A DNA stretch of 64,000 nt. It comes from Mycolicibacterium vinylchloridicum (GTDB lineage: Bacteria > Actinomycetota > Actinomycetes > Mycobacteriales > Mycobacteriaceae). The stretch covers positions 24,129-88,128 of the forward strand of contig NZ_JACBJQ010000027.1 in the NCBI RefSeq assembly GCF_013404075.1, in the 5' to 3' direction. The translations under genes and the position numbers were made by a program. Of this stretch, positions 43,721 through 52,582 are shown piece by piece. Below the pieces are notes generated by a model. It was not told the DNA's origin. It saw nothing but the letters and a program-made list of their open reading frames with translations, and did no database searches. Each line of letters opens with the position of its first letter. The first letter of the stretch is position 1.

Positions 43721-44191
43721 GTGAAGAAGCAATTGACCATTGGCATCTGCACTGCTGGTGCTGCCGCGGCGTCCTTCGCGATGTTCGGAACCGGTGTTGC
43801 TTCTGCAACCAACGAATACGCGGGTATGACGTATGCGGACGCCGCGCAGGCGATCAGTGACGGTGGTGAGTCCGCGACCATCGCGACCCGGATCGGCACG
43901 TTCCTGCCGACCGACCAGTGCATCGTCACCGGATCGCGCAGTGCCGACTTCCTCGACTCCAGCGGCGTCAATGGCGGTGGCCGCGTATTGCTTTACCTGA
44001 ACTGCAACAACACGTTCAGCACTGCTGGCGTGCCGGGCAACTCAATCGGTAGCCCCGAAGGCCGCGCGGCCCGCTCCGACTACGAGGAGAAGCTGGCCGA
44101 GCAGCAGGCCGAAGCGCAGCAGAGCGAGTCCAGCGAGCTGCTGGAGACCGGCGATGTCCCGGGTGAGGCCGGTCAGGTCGCCGGCGGATAA
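43721..44191 (+). CDS. Secreted protein, tandem paralogue 2
   Basis: A 156-residue exported protein homologous to the gene at 43132. GTG 43721 has GGAGGT nine bases upstream and is preferred over ATG 43700. Signal peptide AAAASFAMFGTGVASA, then NEYAGMTYADAAQAISDGG, IATRIGTFLPTDQCIVTGSR and LLYLNCNNTF. It ends in a charged Glu/Gln-rich tail without the polyglutamine of its paralogue. The stop overlaps by 19 bases the convergent TetR gene. Confidence 0.8.
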   Translation: MKKQLTIGICTAGAAAASFAMFGTGVASATNEYAGMTYADAAQAISDGGESATIATRIGTFLPTDQCIVTGSRSADFLDSSGVNGGGRVLLYLNCNNTFSTAGVPGNSIGSPEGRAARSDYEEKLAEQQAEAQQSESSELLETGDVPGEAGQVAGG

Positions 44192-44769
44192 CTCGCCGTA
44201 CGGGTCAGCAGTAAGTCGACGCAATAGTCGATGAACTGCTCGCGCGACGCTGCCAATCGGCCGTCCAAGTAGGCGGTGAACAGTGCCGTCAGCGCGCCGA
44301 TCAGGCCGGTGGCCATCATCTTCTGCAGCACCGGGTCGCTGATCGCGGTCAGCTTGCTCTGCAGCAACTCGATGAAGCTCGGCATCCATTCCGCCCCGGA
44401 GTGGATCAGCACGGCTTCCATCTGCGGCGCCAACAACAGCACGCGTCCACGCACCGGATCGTCGACCATGAGAGCCACGAACCGTTCGACGGCCTCCCGG
44501 GGCGTGCCCGCCGACATCAGCGCGGCCATCGCGCGATTGCACACGTCGTCGTAGACGGCCCGCACGAATTCGTCCCGGTCACCGAAGCTCTCGTAGAAGT
44601 AGCGTTCGGTCAGGCCGGCATCCCGGCAGACTGCGCGCACCGTCAGCGCCGGGCCGTCCGCGCTGCCGAGCAGGGTCACCCCGGCGGCGATCAGCTCGTC
44701 GCGGCGGCGCGCCTGCCGGTCCGGCAGGGGGACACCCGACCAGCGGCCCCGTCGTTGACCCGACGTCAC
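44173..44769 (-). CDS. TetR family regulator
   Basis: A 198-residue repressor. The helix-turn-helix is RRDELIAAGVTLLG, then LTVRAVCRDAGLTERYFYESF. GTG 44769 has AGGAG with four-base spacing and is preferred over an ATG ten codons upstream. It is divergent from the MpaB-like gene and likely controls it through the 18-bp palindrome at 44789-44806. Confidence 0.83.
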   Translation of the reverse strand: MTSGQRRGRWSGVPLPDRQARRRDELIAAGVTLLGSADGPALTVRAVCRDAGLTERYFYESFGDRDEFVRAVYDDVCNRAMAALMSAGTPREAVERFVALMVDDPVRGRVLLLAPQMEAVLIHSGAEWMPSFIELLQSKLTAISDPVLQKMMATGLIGALTALFTAYLDGRLAASREQFIDYCVDLLLTRTASYPPAT

Positions 44770-44788
44770 ATCGCTCCTAAGCTCATGG

Positions 44789-44806
44789 TGACAACGCATG
44801 TAGTCA
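44789..44806. promoter_or_regulatory. Palindromic operator between TetR and MpaB-like genes
   Basis: TGACAACGCATGTAGTCA is symmetric except for one base pair (TGACnAC-gcat-GTnGTCA). It lies between the divergent starts at 44769 and 44835 and fits a TetR-dimer site. Confidence 0.55.
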
Positions 44807-44834
44807 AAATGCCCCGCCCTGGGAAGGTCATCAG

Positions 44835-45869
44835 TTGAGTCAAGATACGTCCGACGCGTGCCCGGCCACCAGCGAGGGCGCGCCGGGGGCCACCGGCTGC
44901 CCGGTGACCCGGGGGACCTATGACGCCCCGCCCGCTGCGCTCGGACCTGACTCACTGACGTGGAAATACTTCGGCGACTGGCGTGGACTGCTGCAGGGCC
45001 CGTGGGCCGGCTCGATGCAGAACATGCACCCTCAACTCGGTGCCGCGGTCGAAGAGCATTCGATCTTCTTCATGGAGCGCCTGCCTCGCCTGCTGCGGTC
45101 GCTGTACCCGATTGGCGGCGTGGTGTTCGACGGCGAACGCGCGCCGATGACGGGCGCCGAGGTGCGCGACTACCACATTCCGATCAAAGGTGTTGACGCC
45201 CAAGGCCGTCGGTACAGCGCGTTGAACCCAGACGTCTTTTATTGGGCGCACTCAACGTTTTTCATGGGCACCATTCTGACCGCCGAGCACTTCGGGGGCG
45301 GCCTCACCGAAGACGAGAAGCGCCAGCTGTTCGACGAGCACGTCACCTGGTACCGGATGTACGGCATGAGTATGCGTCCGGTGCCCGCCAGCTGGGAGGA
45401 GTTCAAAGTCTACTGGGACCACATGTGCCGCAATGTGCTGGAGAACAACTACGCCACCCGCGAAGTGCTCGACCTGTCTACAATGCCGAAACATCCCTCG
45501 CTGCAATGGATTCCGGACTTTCTATGGTCGGCCTATCTCAAGGTGCTCGGGCCGTTCGCGGTGTGGATCACGGTCGGCCTCTACGATCAGCCGGTCCGCG
45601 ACCTCATGGGCTACTCGTGGTCCAAGCGCGACGAGCGCCTGCATCGGCTGTTCGGCCGGTCGGTCAACCTGGCTTTCAAACTGCTGCCCACACGGCGCCG
45701 CATGCACCCCCGTGCCCGCGCCGGCTGGGACCGGGCCACCGGCAGGATTCCCGTCGACGCTCCGTTGGTCCACACTCCGTCGCGCAATCTGCCACCAGTA
45801 GGGGAGCGCGACAACGGAATTCACTATCTCGGTGCGGCCTGCCCGGTCCAGAAAACGCAGTCTGCATAG
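44835..45869 (+). CDS. Oxygenase MpaB family protein (DUF2236)
   Basis: A 344-residue protein of the DUF2236/MpaB family, which includes latex-clearing-protein-like heme oxygenases. Family blocks: RDYHIPIKGVDAQGRRY, VFYWAHSTFF (His), and HVTWYRMYGMSMRPVP. TTG 44835 starts 66 bases from the divergent TetR start. The substrate is unknown. Confidence 0.83.
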   Translation: MSQDTSDACPATSEGAPGATGCPVTRGTYDAPPAALGPDSLTWKYFGDWRGLLQGPWAGSMQNMHPQLGAAVEEHSIFFMERLPRLLRSLYPIGGVVFDGERAPMTGAEVRDYHIPIKGVDAQGRRYSALNPDVFYWAHSTFFMGTILTAEHFGGGLTEDEKRQLFDEHVTWYRMYGMSMRPVPASWEEFKVYWDHMCRNVLENNYATREVLDLSTMPKHPSLQWIPDFLWSAYLKVLGPFAVWITVGLYDQPVRDLMGYSWSKRDERLHRLFGRSVNLAFKLLPTRRRMHPRARAGWDRATGRIPVDAPLVHTPSRNLPPVGERDNGIHYLGAACPVQKTQSA

Positions 45870-46072
45870 CCGGAAGACGCAGACCATCTCCTTTGCCGGC
45901 TGGCGATCTGCCGGGCGCAGCAACCTCGGGGACTGAGCAAGCGATCCTTGCCGGCGCAAGTTTTTGAGTGCACCGTGCTTGGCGACGCGGGGAATGGGCG
46001 GAGGTCCGGTATGCAGGCTTTCGCGGTGGATAGCGATCGCGGTCGACCGGGACCGTGTTGCTGACGTGACCG

Positions 46073-46231
46073 TCAAATACTTTGTGCGGCAGAGAAACCC
46101 CAACACATCACCGCATACGACGCGGCAAAAGCGATGTCGTCGATGTCGTCTTCATTGCCGCCGAGTCGCCGAACCTGCTCGGCGATGGCAAAGCGAATAA
46201 CGTCGGTCGATGTGACGGCGGGGTGACTCAT
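46073..46231 (-). CDS. 52-residue hypothetical protein
   Basis: A small ORF starting ATG 46231 with a good ribosome binding site (AGGAG, five-base spacing): SHPAVTSTDVIRFAIAEQVR, then RLGGNEDDIDDIAF, ending WGFSAAQSI. No homologue is recognised; a helical soluble peptide is likely. The region 45870-46072 before it has no gene that I can support. Confidence 0.5.
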   Translation of the reverse strand: MSHPAVTSTDVIRFAIAEQVRRLGGNEDDIDDIAFAASYAVMCWGFSAAQSI

Positions 46232-46346
46232 GTCTACTCCTGTGACGCGTGTGAATCGGGACTCCACCGCTCCCCGATGCGTTAGCTGTCTTGTACCCAT
46301 GCCGGGTATTTTTCACACGCCAGCTAACCGCGTCGTTATCGAAGTT

Positions 46347-47831
46347 TTATTCGGCCCGTCGCAGGACAGCCGGGATGGTCAGCGCAAGGATCTTCAGGTC
46401 GAGAGCAAGGGACCAGTTCTCGATGTAGTAGTTGTCCCACTCGGCGCGATCGGCGATGGATGTCTGCCCCCGCAAGCCGTGCACTTGAGCCCAGCCGGTG
46501 ACCCCGGCTCGGACGCGATGCCGTTCGCCGTACCGCTGGATCTGAGCCTCGAACAGCTCGACGAATTCCGGTCGCTCGGGCCGCGGGCCCACCAGGCTCA
46601 TCTCACCCTTCAGCACGTTGATGAACTGCGGCAGTTCGTCCAGTGAGGTGGCGCGCAGGATCTTGCCGATCTTGGTGCGCCGGTCGACGCCTTCGACGCC
46701 GCCGGGCGCGGCGCCGGTCTTGAGCTGGAACCCGGGATCGGTGTCCTCTACGGCTCGCATCGAGCGGAACTTGAGGCAGCCGAACGGCCGGCCGTCGCGC
46801 CCGACGCGCGGCTGGCTGAAGAAGACCGGCCCCGGCGAGCTCAGTTTCACGAGCAGCGCGAGGGTCAGGAACACCGGCGAGATCAACAGCAGGAGGACGG
46901 CGGCCATCACGCGGTCGAAGATGTGTTTGACCGCGAACTGCCAGCCGCGGGGATCGGTGTGGGGCAGTGCGAGCAGAGGGGTACCGCCCACGTGCTCGAT
47001 CCGTGCCCGCTCACCGATCGTGTCGAACATGCGCGGCACGACCCAGACGCGCAGTCCGTTCTGATGGGCGGTGCGGACCACATGGGTGAGCACCTGGTCC
47101 TGGGTTCGGGAGAAGGCGATGACGACGTTCTGGGCGCGGGTCAGCCGGATTGCTTCGTCGATGTTGTCCGGCGGCCCCAGCCAGGGGAGATCGGGGCGCG
47201 GATCACCCGGCTGGCCGAACCACGGCTCGGCGTCGACGATGCCGACCGGGGCCAGGCCGTACTGCGGAAACTCTTCCAAGCGGCTGATGATGTGCCCCGC
47301 GACGCGGCCGTTGCCGACGATGAGGGTCGGAGCCTGCAGATGGTCGTGTCGGCGCAGGCTCCGCTGAATCACCACCCGCACCAGCCGCCCGAACGGCATG
47401 AGCAGGGCGGCACAGAGCCAGATCTTCAGCACGGCGGCGCCCGGACGACCGGTTTCGTTGCTGAGCACCAAGCCGCCGAGCAGGAACATCGTCGCGATCG
47501 CGACGGTCGCCTCGATGGGCCCGATCTCGTCGAGGAATTCCCTGTTGAGGCGCCGCCGGTACACCCCCCGCACGGCCAGCATGAAGATCACGACGGGCAC
47601 ATACAGAAAGGCCAGCCAGAGGTTGGGCGGATAGTCGTTGGTCGACACCGCCCATCGCACGCCGATGATCGTTGCCACCGTGGCCGTCAAGGCGTCGATC
47701 GAGACGGTGATGATCGTGCTCAAGGGATCGGAGCGCACCCGCTCGGCAAATGTCTTCCGCCGGGCGGGCAGCGTGCCGCTGTTTATCGCTGTCGCCGGCT
47801 CATTGTCAACGTGAAGGGTCCGTATCGCCAT
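46347..47831 (-). CDS. Undecaprenyl-phosphate sugar phosphotransferase (exopolysaccharide type)
   Basis: A 494-residue polyisoprenyl-phosphate hexose-1-phosphate transferase that starts synthesis of an exopolysaccharide or glycolipid. Several N-terminal transmembrane spans and a CoA-binding-like nucleotide domain (LIVGNGRVAGHIISRL) precede the cytoplasmic catalytic domain: KHIFDRVMAAVLLL, KFRSM, DELPQFINVLKGEMSLVGPRP (catalytic Asp-Glu region). ATG 47831. It stands alone, without glycosyltransferases nearby. Confidence 0.9.
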   Translation of the reverse strand: MAIRTLHVDNEPATAINSGTLPARRKTFAERVRSDPLSTIITVSIDALTATVATIIGVRWAVSTNDYPPNLWLAFLYVPVVIFMLAVRGVYRRRLNREFLDEIGPIEATVAIATMFLLGGLVLSNETGRPGAAVLKIWLCAALLMPFGRLVRVVIQRSLRRHDHLQAPTLIVGNGRVAGHIISRLEEFPQYGLAPVGIVDAEPWFGQPGDPRPDLPWLGPPDNIDEAIRLTRAQNVVIAFSRTQDQVLTHVVRTAHQNGLRVWVVPRMFDTIGERARIEHVGGTPLLALPHTDPRGWQFAVKHIFDRVMAAVLLLLISPVFLTLALLVKLSSPGPVFFSQPRVGRDGRPFGCLKFRSMRAVEDTDPGFQLKTGAAPGGVEGVDRRTKIGKILRATSLDELPQFINVLKGEMSLVGPRPERPEFVELFEAQIQRYGERHRVRAGVTGWAQVHGLRGQTSIADRAEWDNYYIENWSLALDLKILALTIPAVLRRAE

Positions 47832-47931
47832 GACCGCTCACATCACCTGCCGCACCACATGGCGGACGCTACCCGATTTTGCTACCCGTCGAGCCATGTA
47901 TTCCCCCCGCGTGGCGAAAGATTGGCAACGA

Positions 47932-48594
47932 TCATCTACCGCGCGGATCGGCGAGTAGCCGCTGGCGCGCAACGTCGGCCAGGTCGTTGAGGATCTGTAC
48001 CTGGCCACTGGACCAGTGCCGCGGACGAGTGTCCCAGGTGCACAGCGTCCCGGCCACATGACCTTTGCTGTCGATCAACGGAATTCCGGCGTAGGCCAGG
48101 ATCCCGTCGCGAACTGCCGGATGATCCGCCAGCAGGGGGTGGGCCCTGGTGTCGTCGACGATCAGCGGCTCCCGGCTGGCAACCGTGAACTTGCAGATCG
48201 ACATCTCCAGCGGCGCGACACGGGGCATGGCCTCGTCGCTCGTGTTCGATCCCGCCAGCACCTGCCGGTCGGGATAAACGATCGACACCGCCGCCATCTG
48301 GGTGCCCAGGGCCTCGGCCACCAAGACCGCGACTCGATCGAGTGTCGGGTTGCGGACGTCGTCGTAGGTGCCGAGACGTTCGAGTGACTCCAACCGCTCG
48401 GGGTCGGACACCGCGTCGTTGATGATCTCGTCGACAGCGCTCTGCTCGCCGGAGAGGAGGTCGACCACCGCTTGCACGGTCTGGTCGTGCTCGGGCCCGG
48501 CCAGTCGGGCGATGACGTGTCGCCCGGTGACTCGGTCGACGCCGCGGCGCGGACCGTCCGCAGGCTGCGGCGCCGTGTCATTCATGTGGTTCAC
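47932..48594 (-). CDS. GAF domain protein
   Basis: A 220-residue cytosolic protein with one GAF domain at about 75-215 (LDRVAVLVAEALGTQMAAVS, FTVASREPLIVDD, GILAYAGIPLIDSKGHVAGTLC). It lacks an output domain, so it may sense a ligand and pass the signal to a partner. ATG 48594; an in-frame Met (MNDT) three codons downstream is an alternative. Confidence 0.82.
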   Translation of the reverse strand: MNHMNDTAPQPADGPRRGVDRVTGRHVIARLAGPEHDQTVQAVVDLLSGEQSAVDEIINDAVSDPERLESLERLGTYDDVRNPTLDRVAVLVAEALGTQMAAVSIVYPDRQVLAGSNTSDEAMPRVAPLEMSICKFTVASREPLIVDDTRAHPLLADHPAVRDGILAYAGIPLIDSKGHVAGTLCTWDTRPRHWSSGQVQILNDLADVARQRLLADPRGR

Positions 48595-48669
48595 GATAAG
48601 TCACCCCCGACGGCGACGGGCCATCTCGCGACGGACTGCTCCGGTGAAACCTTCGTTGGCCCAATGTGG

Positions 48670-48742
48670 TGCCCCCACCAGGGCTCGAACCTGGGACCTG
48701 CGGATTAAAAGTCCGTAGCTCTACCGACTGAGCTATAGGGGC
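48670..48742 (-). tRNA. tRNA-Lys (anticodon TTT)
   Basis: On the minus strand GCCCCTATAGCTCAGTC begins the acceptor and D arm; the anticodon stem ACGGA-CTTTTAA-TCCG carries TTT; the T arm has GGTTCGAGCC. The 3' end ends TGGGGGC with discriminator A and encoded CC. Body 73 bases. Confidence 0.95.
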
Positions 48743-48864
48743 GCGTGGCACAGAATACTGCCTCCGGCGGGGTCGCTCGGTTTTGGGATTGTGCCTGCCG
48801 TGCCCTAAGCTAACGACGCTCTAACGTGCACTCGTTGTGAGTACCCCGGAGTGATTCGGTTCTG

Positions 48865-48937
48865 GCCCCCATCGTCTAGTGGCCTAGGACGCCGCCCTTT
48901 CACGGCGGTAGCACGGGTTCGAATCCCGTTGGGGGTA
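48865..48937 (+). tRNA. tRNA-Glu (anticodon TTC)
   Basis: Starts GCCCCCATCGTCTAGTGG; the anticodon arm CCGCC-CTTTCAC-GGCGG shows TTC; T arm GGGTTCGAATCCC; acceptor closes TGGGGGT and discriminator A. Body 73 bases. Confidence 0.95.
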
Positions 48938-48985
48938 CGCGTGACGGCGGTATCGTCGGAGCGAGCAGTACATGCAGGAGAGCAA

Positions 48986-49059
48986 GGCCCTGTGGCGCAG
49001 TTGGTTAGCGCGCCGCCCTGTCACGGCGGAGGTCGCGGGTTCGAGTCCCGTCAGGGTCG
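48986..49059 (+). tRNA. tRNA-Asp (anticodon GTC)
   Basis: Starts GGCCCTGTGGCGCAGTTGG; anticodon arm CCGCC-CTGTCAC-GGCGG shows GTC; T arm GGGTTCGAGTCCC; acceptor closes CAGGGTC with discriminator G. Body 74 bases. Confidence 0.95.
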
Positions 49060-49094
49060 CAGTGTTTCGGCGTAAGGCAGCTCGGTTGCCTTCC

Positions 49095-49168
49095 GGCCAG
49101 GTAGCTCAGTTGGTACGAGCGTCCGCCTGAAAAGCGGAAGGTCGCCGGTTCGATCCCGGCCCTGGCCA
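49095..49168 (+). tRNA. tRNA-Phe (anticodon GAA), integration site
   Basis: Starts GGCCAGGTAGCTCAGTTGG; anticodon arm CCGCC-TGAAAAG-CGGA shows GAA; T arm CGGTTCGATCCCG; acceptor closes CCTGGCC with discriminator A, and CCA is encoded at 49169-49171. The integrase gene begins just downstream, so its 3' end is the likely attachment site. Confidence 0.95.
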
Positions 49169-49209
49169 CCATTCTTTACCTGCATCGACACGGGTATTGC
49201 ACTCGGTTG

Positions 49210-50364
49210 TCAGTTTTCTTTGTCCGGTTCTTGTCCGGTCTTCTGTATGTGAATCTCGTTCGCGTGGAGCTGATCGAGGTTGGTTGCAACCTGGTCCAGC
49301 TCGTCGGAGTAGAGGTCGCTGTAGATGTTCGCGGTCACGGTCGGCGTGGAGTGGCCCATGGTCTTCTGTACGTAGCGAAGGTCAGCGCCGGACTTGCGGG
49401 CCAGGCTTGCATAGGTATGGCGCAGATCGTGGATGGTCAACGGAGCCAAGTTGGTTTTCTTCAGGGCTTTGTTCCAATGCGTGTGCCGGCGCCAGTTGTT
49501 GGACCGCAGCATCGCGCCGTTGGGCGACGTGATGGCGGGCTGGTCGGGTGCCCGCCCACCGATCCGCGTTTTGAGGATGTCGACGACAACTTGGGGGAGC
49601 GGGACTGTGCGGATGCCGGCGCGGGTCTTTGGTGGCCCGATGATGATGCGGCCTTCGACTTCGGGAGCGGCCCGTCGGACGTAGAGGCGGCGGGCGGTCA
49701 AGTCGATGTCCTTGACCCGGAGGCCGACTAGTTCGGACCAACGCAGGCCGGTGTAGGCGAGGATGGTGACGACGTCGCCTTGGTCTCCGCACGCGGTGGC
49801 GAGCGTCTGGACCTCCGGTGCACTGAGGTATCGGTGACGCTCCCGCTCGGGAATGCGGCCCGCGGAGACACCCAGGGCTGGATTGCGGTGAATTCGGCCG
49901 TCCTGGTGCGCGACGTCGAGGATCGAGCGCAGGAGACGTAGCGTCGACACCTTCGCCCACGGCCCCACGGTCAGGTCGTCAACGAACGTTTGAACTTCTG
50001 TGCGGGTGATCTCGTCGACTGGCACGTGGCCGAACCGCGGTTTGATGCGCAGTTCCCAGTGCTGGGTGTAGCCGCTCCAGGTCTTCGACGACACCGCTGG
50101 TTTCTTGGAGTCGGAGAACTGCGTCCAAATCCGGTGCAGCGGTGTGCGGCCCAGGCGAGGGTCGAACCGACGTGCGCCGAGCGCGGCCTCGTTGTCGCGT
50201 TCGGACTTGAACGCCTTGGCCTCGCGCAGCGTCGGGAACGTGGCTGACGTTTCGACCCAGCCGGATGGGACGTCGGGGTCACGGATCAGGTAGCGGACTT
50301 GGTAGCGGGCCTCCCCGGCGGCGTTGAGGCGCTTTCGGATGCCGCGCGGTGTGTTGCCGGCCAC
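49210..50364 (-). CDS. Tyrosine integrase
   Basis: A 384-residue phage/ICE-type tyrosine recombinase. The catalytic set includes Arg in YTGLRWSELVG, HDLRHTYAS (His and Arg), MGHSTPTV and the final Tyr in NIYSD. The N-terminal SAM-like domain contains RRFDPRLGRTPL and SKTWSGYTQHW. GTG 50364 overlaps the excisionase stop by one base; it lies 39 bases from the encoded CCA of tRNA-Phe. Confidence 0.93.
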   Translation of the reverse strand: MAGNTPRGIRKRLNAAGEARYQVRYLIRDPDVPSGWVETSATFPTLREAKAFKSERDNEAALGARRFDPRLGRTPLHRIWTQFSDSKKPAVSSKTWSGYTQHWELRIKPRFGHVPVDEITRTEVQTFVDDLTVGPWAKVSTLRLLRSILDVAHQDGRIHRNPALGVSAGRIPERERHRYLSAPEVQTLATACGDQGDVVTILAYTGLRWSELVGLRVKDIDLTARRLYVRRAAPEVEGRIIIGPPKTRAGIRTVPLPQVVVDILKTRIGGRAPDQPAITSPNGAMLRSNNWRRHTHWNKALKKTNLAPLTIHDLRHTYASLARKSGADLRYVQKTMGHSTPTVTANIYSDLYSDELDQVATNLDQLHANEIHIQKTGQEPDKEN

Positions 50365-50570
50365 TACCGGCGCACCTGCTTTAGCCAGGAGCGGACTTCG
50401 GCTGCATCCCACCTACGGACTCGTTCGGAAAGGGTGTAGCACGGCGGTCCGATTTGTTCGCCGGTTGTCTCGCGGAGAGCAGCCCAGCGGTTGAGTGTCG
50501 CGGCAGAGACGCCTAGGAGCGCGGATACCTGATCTGCGGTCAGCAGTTCGGGAAAGCTGCCGGTGGACAT
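50364..50570 (-). CDS. Excisionase-like HTH protein
   Basis: A 68-residue winged-helix/MerR-like DNA-binding protein typical of Xis: ELLTADQVSALLGVSAATLN, then RWAAL and a basic end RSWLKQVRR. ATG 50570 has GGGGAG with five-base spacing. The stop overlaps the integrase start. Confidence 0.85.
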   Translation of the reverse strand: MSTGSFPELLTADQVSALLGVSAATLNRWAALRETTGEQIGPPCYTLSERVRRWDAAEVRSWLKQVRR

Positions 50571-50635
50571 GAGTGCTCCCCGGAGACCGTGAATCGCCAT
50601 GGTTTCACCTCGTTGCTTGGATCGAGTCGAACCAG

Positions 50636-51958
50636 TCATTCACTGCTCTGCCCTCCGGCGGTCCTTGATCTCCCGTATTGCTTTGCGGTGGAGCGGATTT
50701 GATCGTCGGACCAGAAGTCGGATCGGACCTTGGTCGTGTGGCCGTCCTCGGCGATGACGTAGCCGGTGCCCGGTCTGTCGGGACTGATTCGGTGCGCGGG
50801 CGCTTTGTCGGCCAGCCCGTCGCCGAGGACCATCGTGACCTCGTCTCGCGATCGCAATCGAAGAGCGATGGTTTGGGTGAACAGTCCTCGCATCGGCAAC
50901 ACTTCCTTTCGAGGGTCCTGCAGGAACGCGGCGACCACGATTCCCAGCGCTCGGCCTTTGGTGAGAATTCGCGACAACGAGGCGGCGGCTCCTTTGCGCA
51001 GGGTCGGGTCGCTCATGTACGCGGTTACTCCGGCCAGCTCGTCGATGAGCAGCACCACAAGGGGTGATGTCTTGGTCGGACGGTGCGCGCGTGTGCGGCC
51101 CGCCATCTCGTTGCCGCGCTTGTCCATCAGTTTCTCCAGCCCTGCAAGGGTTTCCACGGCATCGGCCTCGGTGGTGGCAATTTTGGTGAACAACCTGGCG
51201 CCGACTGACAACTCGATGCCGTACTTCAGATCGATTCCGACAAGGTGAACCATCCCGGCGGCCACAGCAGGGCCGAGCCCACCGGTGATGCCCCAGAAGA
51301 CGGAACCCTTTCCTGCGCCCGAGCATCCGACGGTGAGGGTGTGTCGTCCACGCAATGGGAGGGCCCAGGCGGAACCGTCTTCGCATCGTCCGAGCGCGAC
51401 TCGGGTTGTTGTGACCGCTGTTGGCGGCGCTGCGTGATCTACAGTCGACAACTGCTCCCGCATGACCAGCTCGATCCGCAGAGTTCCGGGCGAGACGACG
51501 GCCGCACGCGCCGAATGTGCGCCTGCGGCGTCGCGGATCGCAGGAACGGCGCGCTCCAAGTCTTCGACGGTCTGTCCCATCCTTGCGCGTACGGTGAGGC
51601 GCAGGGTGGTTTGAGACACGTCTGTTCCCAGCAGCTTTGGATGAAGCCAACGTGTCGACGCGACCTGTCGTCCTTGATTGTCGCGGCGCGCGATCTGCTC
51701 GGAGGCGGATAGGCCGCAGCGCTTGCAGAGTCTGTGCCAGGAGACGTAAGCCCAGAGTCGCCAGCGCAGAAGTCGGACCGGTGTTGCGAACCGTTCTTCG
51801 TATGTCTCAGGGGAGTGCAGTCGCCAGGAGATGAGGGCAGCGGCACTGCCTCCTACGAGGATCGCTACCCACAGGCCGAGAGTGGTGAGGAAATTCAAGA
51901 CGTGATCGAGCCGGAAAGGGGTGTCGGGATCCAGCGATGTGTACGGATCGGGATTCAT
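50636..51958 (-). CDS. FtsK/SpoIIIE-type DNA translocase (Tra-like)
   Basis: A 440-residue ATPase with one N-terminal transmembrane helix (LGLWVAILVGGSAAALISW, about 27-45). Walker A is GCSGAGKGS (about 210) and Walker B LVVLLIDELAG (about 300). It resembles TraSA-type translocases that move double-stranded DNA in actinomycete conjugation. ATG 51958 overlaps the end of the Pra-like gene (ATGA). A longer frame is a shadow. Confidence 0.85.
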   Translation of the reverse strand: MNPDPYTSLDPDTPFRLDHVLNFLTTLGLWVAILVGGSAAALISWRLHSPETYEERFATPVRLLRWRLWAYVSWHRLCKRCGLSASEQIARRDNQGRQVASTRWLHPKLLGTDVSQTTLRLTVRARMGQTVEDLERAVPAIRDAAGAHSARAAVVSPGTLRIELVMREQLSTVDHAAPPTAVTTTRVALGRCEDGSAWALPLRGRHTLTVGCSGAGKGSVFWGITGGLGPAVAAGMVHLVGIDLKYGIELSVGARLFTKIATTEADAVETLAGLEKLMDKRGNEMAGRTRAHRPTKTSPLVVLLIDELAGVTAYMSDPTLRKGAAASLSRILTKGRALGIVVAAFLQDPRKEVLPMRGLFTQTIALRLRSRDEVTMVLGDGLADKAPAHRISPDRPGTGYVIAEDGHTTKVRSDFWSDDQIRSTAKQYGRSRTAGGQSSE

Positions 51959-52377
51959 GCCGATTCCCGGCTGGTCGTTGCGCTCGCGGACGGCTTGCCT
52001 GGTGCCCTCATGTCGGAGGCTCGAAACGACCAGGAGATCCGGGAGAAGTCGCCCGACTTCTCGACGTACGGCAGCGCCATGAGCCCGTCGAAAACCACTG
52101 GGGTAAAGGGTGTTCCGCTGGAATTGGCGGGTGCAGACGGCTGCGTCGGCGAGGCGAACTTGACCGTCACTGTTCGGCTGCGCTTCGGTGCAGCCGGGTC
52201 GCCGTCGAGCACTTCGACCTGCCACATCGGCAAGCCGGTATCGCGATCTCTGGCCTGAACGCGGTTCTCGCCCGAGGACTTGTCGAAGTCGATCATCGGC
52301 GTCACCTCGGATACCAGGAATGCGCCGAGGGAGAACACCTGGTCGTGGCCGATCTGGAGCCATTTGGGGATTGACAT
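51955..52377 (-). CDS. Pra-like element activator protein
   Basis: A 140-residue protein resembling Pra (plasmid replication, integration and excision activator) of the pSAM2 type: MSIPKWLQIGHDQVFSLGAF, then VTPMIDFDKSSGENRVQARD and GLPMWQVEVLDGD. The match is from memory of the family. ATG 52377. It is the first gene of the module. Confidence 0.6.
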   Translation of the reverse strand: MSIPKWLQIGHDQVFSLGAFLVSEVTPMIDFDKSSGENRVQARDRDTGLPMWQVEVLDGDPAAPKRSRTVTVKFASPTQPSAPANSSGTPFTPVVFDGLMALPYVEKSGDFSRISWSFRASDMRAPGKPSASATTSRESA

Positions 52378-52561
52378 TGCTAAGCCTTTCGGAGGTGGAA
52401 CTAGATACCAATCCAAAATGGCACCCAGATGAGGTGTTTAGCGCTGCCCCTGGAAAATTGGGGATAGCTCAGTCGGTGATGGTTCCGGCTTTCGCAGCCC
52501 GCGTCTTGGATGCGTTCGAACAGTCTCCGCGGTCGCGGACGTATGGTGGCGTGAATCTCCT

Positions 52562-52581
52562 GCGCGGGTGAAAGCCCGCGC
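52562..52581. terminator. GC-rich stem-loop after the remnant ORF
   Basis: GCGCGGG (52562-52568) pairs with CCCGCGC (52575-52581) around TGAAAG. It lies just past the stop of the minus-strand remnant ORF and before the Pra-like gene's promoter region. No T-run. Confidence 0.4.
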
Positions 52582-52582
52582 C

